The notes below the pieces were generated by a model that saw only the letters and a list, made by a program, of their open reading frames with translations, was not told where the DNA came from and did not search any database. From assembly GCA_027047735.1 (NCBI GenBank), contig JALTUD010000110.1, positions 1-8,218 on the forward strand: 8,218 nucleotides of DNA, read 5' to 3'. How positions within the stretch are numbered: position 1 is the stretch's first letter; each line of letters opens with the position of its first letter. The stretch is from Flavobacteriales bacterium (GTDB lineage: Bacteria; Bacteroidota; Bacteroidia; Flavobacteriales_D; Parvicellaceae). Positions 3,871 through 8,218 of this stretch are shown here, in pieces. The position numbers and the translations under genes were made by a program.

Positions 3871-6669
3871 TTACTTAACCATTACTGTATGGTTAAATAC
3901 TTTATTGTTAGTAATTACCTTAACAATGTACATACCCGGTACAACATTGTTCAATTGAACTTCTTGTTGTGCATTTGCCGCAACAGTATAAGTTCCACTG
4001 TACACAACTTTACCTTGTACATCTATTACCTCAAGAGCAACTTGACTATCAGCATTTCCATTTACAACATAGAATGTACCGTTGTTAGGATTTGGATAGA
4101 TGCTAAAGTCACTAGAACTTTCTTCCGTAATATTAGTACAATCAACCAACTCTACGGTTATTTGAGTAGAAGCCGGAGGACAAACACCATTGTTTACAGC
4201 ATAAGTAAATTGATATTGACCAACAGGCAATCCTGCGGCAACAAATTTATTACCAACCAACAACCCTGTATTGGTGTCATCATTCCAAGTACCACCAGCA
4301 TCAATAGTTCCGGTTAACCCATCAAACAAGAATACATCGCCTGCATTACAAGCTTGGAAGTTAGGAACTGCAGTTCCTGAATGTGTCATTATAGCCACAT
4401 TTAAAGGAATTGTAGCAGTATCAGCATCACAAGAATTACTTACAATATAATACACTTCCAATCCTGAAATAGAAAGTGCACCTGTATTCAATAAAGAATC
4501 ATCTACAATAGCAGAGGAGTTTAATGGATAAACCCATGTCCCCATATTCGTAGCTTGACCTGTTAAATCATTCCAAAGATTGATTGTATCTCCGGCACAA
4601 GCAGGAGCAATAGTTGAAGCTGGTTGACCAGCCATTCCGGTAACCCCCCAATCCAATATTGTTAATTTGATCACTCCTTCATCTGAACTAGAATACCCTC
4701 CAACATAGAATAAAATTGTATCTCCCGGAGTTTGACCGCAAATCTCAACTGAACCTCTACCATACACTCCACAAATTGAACTGTTAGAAGAATTATAAGC
4801 AATTTGTCCAAAAGTATTAAAATCAGTACAATTCAATGTATCATAAGCATAAGCCCCTACAACAGTATGAAAGTCAGAATTACAAGTAGCTATCAATAAA
4901 TGACCGGAAGCAGGTACCACTGTTTTAAACCAAACTGTATTATATTGAAGACCATTAAGTGGTTGCTCTCCTGTTTGAGTAGTAGCATTCATATTAGAAA
5001 ACATAGTATCCATAACATTTGGTTCTACTAGAATAGCATTACAAGTTGTATCGTTTAGCAATGGTGTTGATACTACAAACGGTCCAACCCAATCACTTGC
5101 ATCACCGCTACCACAGTCCGCTTGTACGTAAAATTCATATATTGAACCTAACGCCAGTCCAACAATAGTGTCTGTTGTAGCTGTAACCCCTGAAACCATA
5201 GTTCCGGTTCCTTGAGTAAAACCGTAAGATCCATATTCAATATTCCACATCGTTTCACTCCCTCCGGCTGTCCATGAGAGAACAACTGAATCTACATTTT
5301 GGTATGCATTTGAAAGGTTATACGGCATCGGACAAGTTGGCTCATAAACAGCTATATCATCGATATACCAACCTTCTCTTTGTACATAACCGTCAGAATT
5401 TAATGTAAAACGCACTCGAACATTAGCTACATTATATCCTGACAAATCAAATGTTTCTTTTTTCCACATTGTATTATCAAGAACCGTAGTACTACTTGTA
5501 CCCCATTCACTATAACTATCTTCATCAAATTTACCGGAATAAACACCTCTTCCTCTGTAAGTTGAATTTGGTAAAACACTATATGTAACACCTCCATCAG
5601 TTGATATTTCAACAAGAGCATCATCCCAATCTCCTTCTACTTTTGCAATATGCCAAAACTCTAACACAGGGTAGTTTGTAGAAGATAAATCCAAAACCCC
5701 TGTTTCAACCAATATATTAATATCACTTGATCCATACCCATTAAACATTGAACTATCTCCAGAATGAGCTAAAGCATTAGTTCTTACCCATGGAGTATTG
5801 CTATTATCATCTACAAATAATGTAGTAGTCCCTTCAAAATCTTCATTTAAAGGAAACGCATTAGCCAACGGCAATGTTGTAAATGTCGTATTCACCCATG
5901 TACTCACATCACCTGCACCACAAGAATCTTGCACATATACATCATAAGCAGTATTAGGAGAAAGTCCGGATACTGTAAAAGGATTAGCAGCATCGTAAAC
6001 ATATGTACCACTTCCTTGAGTAAACCCAGCCGGACCATATTCTAAATTCCAATGACTCGCACCACCTGTAGTCCAAGAAACATCAGCAGAGACATCCGCT
6101 ATATTAGAAAGTGTTAAAGCGGTAGGTGCCGGACATGTAGGCCCATCAACTACTGAAATATCATCAACGTACGGATTTGACAATCCATAAACACTAGTAC
6201 CTCTAAAAGCAATAGTAACGGTACTTTGTCCCGCTAAAGAATGTATAGGGACAACTATTTCTGTCCAAGGTGTTACAGAAGTGGGTGTTGTAAAAACGGA
6301 AGTATAAGTAGTTCCATCTGTTGAAGTTAATATTTCAACTACATCACTGCCCCCTCCATCATAATACCAAAAATGCAATTCAGGATTAAAAGCACTAGAT
6401 AAATCAATAGTTGGTGTAATCATATCTGCAGTAACACCTGCTGAAAAATTATAATCATCAAAATAAGCGGCATACGTACCTCCATGGGCTGAACCAGGTC
6501 CATAAGATGTTCCGTCATCAACTTGCCAATCATCCGTTCCGTTGGTTAATGTCCAACCGGCGGGAAAAGTTCCTCCATTTTCAAAATCTTCGGTAAAATG
6601 TTGCCCAAAAGCCAAACTACCGGACATCAAAGCGAAGATTGAAAATAAAAATTTGTAATTTTTTTTCAT
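3871..6669 (-). CDS. Large secreted multidomain protein with type IX secretion C-terminal sorting domain
   Basis: The 932-residue protein starts with a signal peptide (MKKNYKFLFSIFALMSGSLAFG, probable cleavage near residue 22). Domains visible in order are: a cleaved-adhesin/choice-of-anchor-J-like beta domain (about 25-176, ending YVDDISVVDG); a fibronectin type III-like domain (180-266); a second adhesin/MAM-like domain (275-443, ISTDGG and GWYIDDIAVYE); a second FN3-like domain (446-535); a region like a bacterial pre-peptidase C-terminal domain (about 540-675, NTVWFKTVVPASGHLLIATC); two Ig-like cysteine-bearing repeats (about 682-760 and 762-843); and a type A T9SS sorting domain (854-932: FSIYPNPNNGTFYV, VIDVQGKVVYSG, LNNVVPGMYIVKV). 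The protein should be exported by Sec, carried over the outer membrane by T9SS and anchored or released. No protease or glycosidase motif is seen, so an adhesive or structural role is inferred, not shown. It is monocistronic, with its own promoter and terminator. Confidence 0.9.
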   Translation of the reverse strand: MKKNYKFLFSIFALMSGSLAFGQHFTEDFENGGTFPAGWTLTNGTDDWQVDDGTSYGPGSAHGGTYAAYFDDYNFSAGVTADMITPTIDLSSAFNPELHFWYYDGGGSDVVEILTSTDGTTYTSVFTTPTSVTPWTEIVVPIHSLAGQSTVTIAFRGTSVYGLSNPYVDDISVVDGPTCPAPTALTLSNIADVSADVSWTTGGASHWNLEYGPAGFTQGSGTYVYDAANPFTVSGLSPNTAYDVYVQDSCGAGDVSTWVNTTFTTLPLANAFPLNEDFEGTTTLFVDDNSNTPWVRTNALAHSGDSSMFNGYGSSDINILVETGVLDLSSTNYPVLEFWHIAKVEGDWDDALVEISTDGGVTYSVLPNSTYRGRGVYSGKFDEDSYSEWGTSSTTVLDNTMWKKETFDLSGYNVANVRVRFTLNSDGYVQREGWYIDDIAVYEPTCPMPYNLSNAYQNVDSVVLSWTAGGSETMWNIEYGSYGFTQGTGTMVSGVTATTDTIVGLALGSIYEFYVQADCGSGDASDWVGPFVVSTPLLNDTTCNAILVEPNVMDTMFSNMNATTQTGEQPLNGLQYNTVWFKTVVPASGHLLIATCNSDFHTVVGAYAYDTLNCTDFNTFGQIAYNSSNSSICGVYGRGSVEICGQTPGDTILFYVGGYSSSDEGVIKLTILDWGVTGMAGQPASTIAPACAGDTINLWNDLTGQATNMGTWVYPLNSSAIVDDSLLNTGALSISGLEVYYIVSNSCDADTATIPLNVAIMTHSGTAVPNFQACNAGDVFLFDGLTGTIDAGGTWNDDTNTGLLVGNKFVAAGLPVGQYQFTYAVNNGVCPPASTQITVELVDCTNITEESSSDFSIYPNPNNGTFYVVNGNADSQVALEVIDVQGKVVYSGTYTVAANAQQEVQLNNVVPGMYIVKVITNNKVFNHTVMVK

Positions 6670-6701
6670 AATTTTAAAAATTTAGTTAATAAATCAATAC
6701 A

Positions 6702-6733
6702 CAAATATAACTATATTAAAACGTTAAACCCAA
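6702..6733 (-). promoter_or_regulatory. Promoter of the T9SS cargo gene
   Basis: On the minus strand the -7 box TATATTTG (complement of 6702-6709) exactly fits TAnnTTTG. TTG (complement of 6731-6733) lies 21 bp upstream as a plausible -33 element. The expected start of transcription, near 6696, gives a leader of about 27 nt before the ATG at 6669. Confidence 0.6.
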
Positions 6734-6742
6734 TCCTTTTTG

Positions 6743-6750
6743 TATTTTTG
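6743..6750 (+). promoter_or_regulatory. Candidate -7 promoter box for the SDR gene
   Basis: TATTTTTG exactly fits TAnnTTTG and ends 32 bp before the SDR start codon. The -33 region (about 6719-6726) holds only GTTAAA-like sequence. It lies back to back with the divergent promoter of the T9SS cargo gene, so the two -33 regions overlap around 6720-6735. Confidence 0.5.
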
Positions 6751-6782
6751 TTATAAAATTATCAACATATCTGTATTAGAAA

Positions 6783-7571
6783 ATGAAAAAACCTTTAACC
6801 AATAAAACAGCAATAATCTGCGGAAGCACACAAGGAATAGGGAAAGCCACAGCTTTATTACTTTCTCAAAAAGGAGCGAACATCGTGTTAATAGCTCGAA
6901 ATCAAGAACGGTTAGAATCCGTTAAAAACGAACTCGACACTTCAACAGGACAAACGCATCGATTCATCGCTGTTGATTTTTCAAACCCGGAAGAAGTTAA
7001 AACCGCAATAAATACATTTTTACAGAAACACCCAAGTGCAGACATTTTAGTCAACAACACAGGAGGACCAGCCGGAGGAAAAGCGATTGAAGCCAATCCG
7101 GAAGACTACATCAAAGCCTTTAATATGCACTTAATCAACAATCAGATTTTGGCTCAAGCGGTTGTTCCGTTGATGAAAAAAAACGGTTACGGTCGTATTA
7201 TCAACGTTATCTCCACTTCGGTCAAACAACCCTTAAACGGTTTAGGCGTTTCCAACACTATCCGTGGTGCAGTAGCGAATTGGGCAAAAACATTAGCCAA
7301 TGAATTAGGAGAATTTTCTATCACTGTTAACAACGTGCTACCCGGTGCAACCAACACCGAACGATTAAAAAGCATCATCGCCAATAAAGCAAAACAAAGC
7401 GGAAAACCAACCTCTGAAATTGAAAAAGAGATGCAAAGCCAAGTTCCTCTAAAACGTTTTGCAGAACCCAATGAAATTGCACAAGGAATCGCCTTTTTAG
7501 CTTCTCCGGAAGCGAGTTACATCAACGGAATCAACCTCCCGATAGATGGCGGAAGAACCAAATCACTCTAA
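6783..7571 (+). CDS. Short-chain dehydrogenase/reductase fold protein, non-canonical active site
   Basis: This 262-residue protein has the Rossmann fold of SDR enzymes: the dinucleotide loop CGSTQGIG (13-20, the usual TGxxxGIG with C for T), DF (65-66), NNTGG (91-95, for NNAG) and INVISTS (140-146) with the catalytic-type serine at 144. The family's YxxxK pair is replaced by S157-NTI-R161, in LGVSNTIRGAVANWAKTLANEL. The C-terminal part, with NVLPGATNTERL, PLKRFAEPNEIAQGIAFLASPEASYINGI and IDGG, is otherwise normal. It resembles the 3-oxoacyl-ACP-reductase-like subgroup that lacks the catalytic tyrosine (the type filed as BKR_like_SDR_like), common in Bacteroidota. The substrate is unknown and it may not be a standard reductase. 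The ATG chosen gives the usual short lead to the first beta strand. It has its own promoter and terminator, and its stop codon overlaps the convergent regulator gene by 9 bp. Confidence 0.85.
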   Translation: MKKPLTNKTAIICGSTQGIGKATALLLSQKGANIVLIARNQERLESVKNELDTSTGQTHRFIAVDFSNPEEVKTAINTFLQKHPSADILVNNTGGPAGGKAIEANPEDYIKAFNMHLINNQILAQAVVPLMKKNGYGRIINVISTSVKQPLNGLGVSNTIRGAVANWAKTLANELGEFSITVNNVLPGATNTERLKSIIANKAKQSGKPTSEIEKEMQSQVPLKRFAEPNEIAQGIAFLASPEASYINGINLPIDGGRTKSL

Positions 7572-8192
7572 AAGAAACTCTTTTGTATAACGCAAAGACG
7601 AAGAATAAAAGCCTGTAGATTTATAAATCTTCAGGCTTTTTTTTGCGACCTCTATATCGTTTATTTCCTTATTATTGGCAACAACTATCTTGTTCAGCTC
7701 CTTATTAAACGTCAAAAGACCAACATAAACTCTATCCGACTCGATAACCGCTCCCAAAAACGGATACCGATCCCCCTTGTTTTTCTTCGTAAGAAAAACC
7801 AAATCCTCATCATAAATACCAAAAGAGATTAATTTTGTTCCCTTGTTTTGATAAATTAAATCCGTGTTTTTCATAAAACTATCCTCGCAAAAACCTCGTA
7901 AAATTTTATTTTCTCCATCAATGATTTTAGGCCGGGTATGTTGAGCCATAGCTTTTTCGTGGTTGGGGAAATGTAATATCTCATTCACCGACAACTTTTT
8001 ACGAACCAGACTATCAACACTAATCTTAAAATAATCCGAAATAGCAATAATTAAATCCAATTTCGGTTCTGCTCGTTGCTCCTCGTACGAGCCGATGTTC
8101 GCTCTTTTCACACCAAACAATTCAGCAAACTGACTTTGGTTTAATTTTTTAACAGCCCGTATTTTTTTTATGTTAAATCCTATCTCTGTCAT
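7563..8192 (-). CDS. XRE-family transcriptional regulator with S24-like C-terminal domain
   Basis: This is a 209-residue protein. Residues about 6-62 form a Cro/CI-type helix-turn-helix (IKKIRAVKKLNQSQFAELFGVKRANIGSYEEQRAEPKLDLIIAISDYFKIS), which binds DNA operators. A linker rich in charged residues leads to a C-terminal domain (about 108-195) whose order of short strands (LISFGIYDEDLVFL, GAVIESDRVYVGLL, NKIVVANN, SLKIYKSTGF) resembles the LexA/CI S24 peptidase fold. The positions expected for catalytic Ser and Lys appear to be Leu121 and Ala172, so self-cleavage is doubtful and the domain may only dimerise or sense a ligand. The start is supported by a -7 box ending four bases before the ATG; no nearby in-frame alternative exists. 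The 3' end overlaps the SDR gene by 9 bp and contains that gene's terminator. A six-base inverted repeat at the promoter suggests autoregulation. Target genes are unknown. Confidence 0.85.
   Translation of the reverse strand: MTEIGFNIKKIRAVKKLNQSQFAELFGVKRANIGSYEEQRAEPKLDLIIAISDYFKISVDSLVRKKLSVNEILHFPNHEKAMAQHTRPKIIDGENKILRGFCEDSFMKNTDLIYQNKGTKLISFGIYDEDLVFLTKKNKGDRYPFLGAVIESDRVYVGLLTFNKELNKIVVANNKEINDIEVAKKSLKIYKSTGFYSSSLRYTKEFLLE
7607..7644 (+). terminator. Rho-independent terminator of the SDR gene, inside the XRE coding region
   Basis: AAAAGCCTG (7607-7615) pairs with CAGGCTTTT (7632-7640), one T.T mismatch follows, and AGATT/AATCT extends the stem around a TATA loop. A run of eight T (7637-7644) follows on the plus strand. 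It begins 36 bp after the SDR stop codon and lies in the last ~80 bases of the convergent regulator gene. On the minus strand only four T follow, so the regulator's own transcript is less likely to stop there. Confidence 0.85.
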
Positions 8193-8196
8193 AACG

Positions 8197-8204
8197 CAAA
8201 GTTA
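8197..8204 (-). promoter_or_regulatory. -7 promoter box of the XRE regulator, leaderless arrangement
   Basis: On the minus strand TAACTTTG exactly fits TAnnTTTG and ends four bases before the ATG at 8192. With the usual spacing, transcription would begin at or next to the start codon. The -33 region lies beyond the window edge and cannot be checked. Confidence 0.55.
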
Positions 8205-8213
8205 GCAAACTTT
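8198..8213. promoter_or_regulatory. Candidate autoregulatory operator of the XRE regulator
   Basis: This is a perfect inverted repeat AAAGTT-AGCA-AACTTT, six bases per arm around four, overlapping the -7 box of the regulator gene. A small palindrome at its own promoter is the usual site for a Cro/CI-type repressor. Part of the arm is also forced by the -7 consensus, so the call is tentative. Confidence 0.4.
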
Positions 8214-8218
8214 AATTA

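Noticed and set aside
3889..4317. A 142-codon plus-strand open frame antisense to the T9SS gene.
   Set aside because: It is a shadow of the real gene's 3' end, with a low-complexity composition and no start signal or domain.

Overview
The window looks like chromosomal DNA of a Bacteroidota bacterium, most likely class Flavobacteriia or a close relative. It is AT-rich, carries TAnnTTTG-type -7 promoter boxes, encodes a large secreted protein with a type IX secretion (T9SS) sorting domain, and has an amidase ending in a SPOR-like domain followed by a single-gene MlaD/MCE protein. No plasmid, phage, IS transposase, tRNA, rRNA or CRISPR signal is visible.

Layout. Bases 1-2385 form a plus-strand run: the 3' end of a cell-wall amidase, an MCE-domain lipid-transport protein and thiD (thiamine pyrimidine kinase, 4 bp after the MCE gene). 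Bases 2386-2910 are a 525-base gene-free gap between the converging thiD and ppx. This gap is filled by a composite structured repeat: a two-hairpin head element (2391-2541), two tandem copies of an approximately 160-nt imperfect hairpin (2542-2701 and 2705-2862) separated by ACA, and a truncated third copy that stops at the ppx stop codon. Bases 2911-6669 hold two minus-strand genes, a short Ppx/GppA phosphatase and a 932-residue multidomain T9SS cargo protein, with a strong terminator between them. Bases 6670-6782 are a divergent promoter region. From 6783 come an SDR-fold protein (plus) and a convergent XRE regulator (minus); their 3' ends overlap by 9 bp, and the SDR terminator lies inside the regulator's coding sequence.

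The coding genes are mostly ordinary envelope, housekeeping and regulatory functions, and they do not assemble into an obvious defence or biosynthetic system. The part most worth a second look is the 2391-2910 repeat. Its two long hairpins differ in sequence but keep pairing, with double compensatory changes. All 13 transition-type mismatches are G.U on the plus strand and none is A.C, which points to selection on, or an origin from, a plus-strand RNA rather than a passive DNA palindrome. Secondary points are leaderless-looking starts for ppx and the XRE gene, an SDR that lacks the YxxxK catalytic pair, and a likely non-cleaving S24-like regulator.
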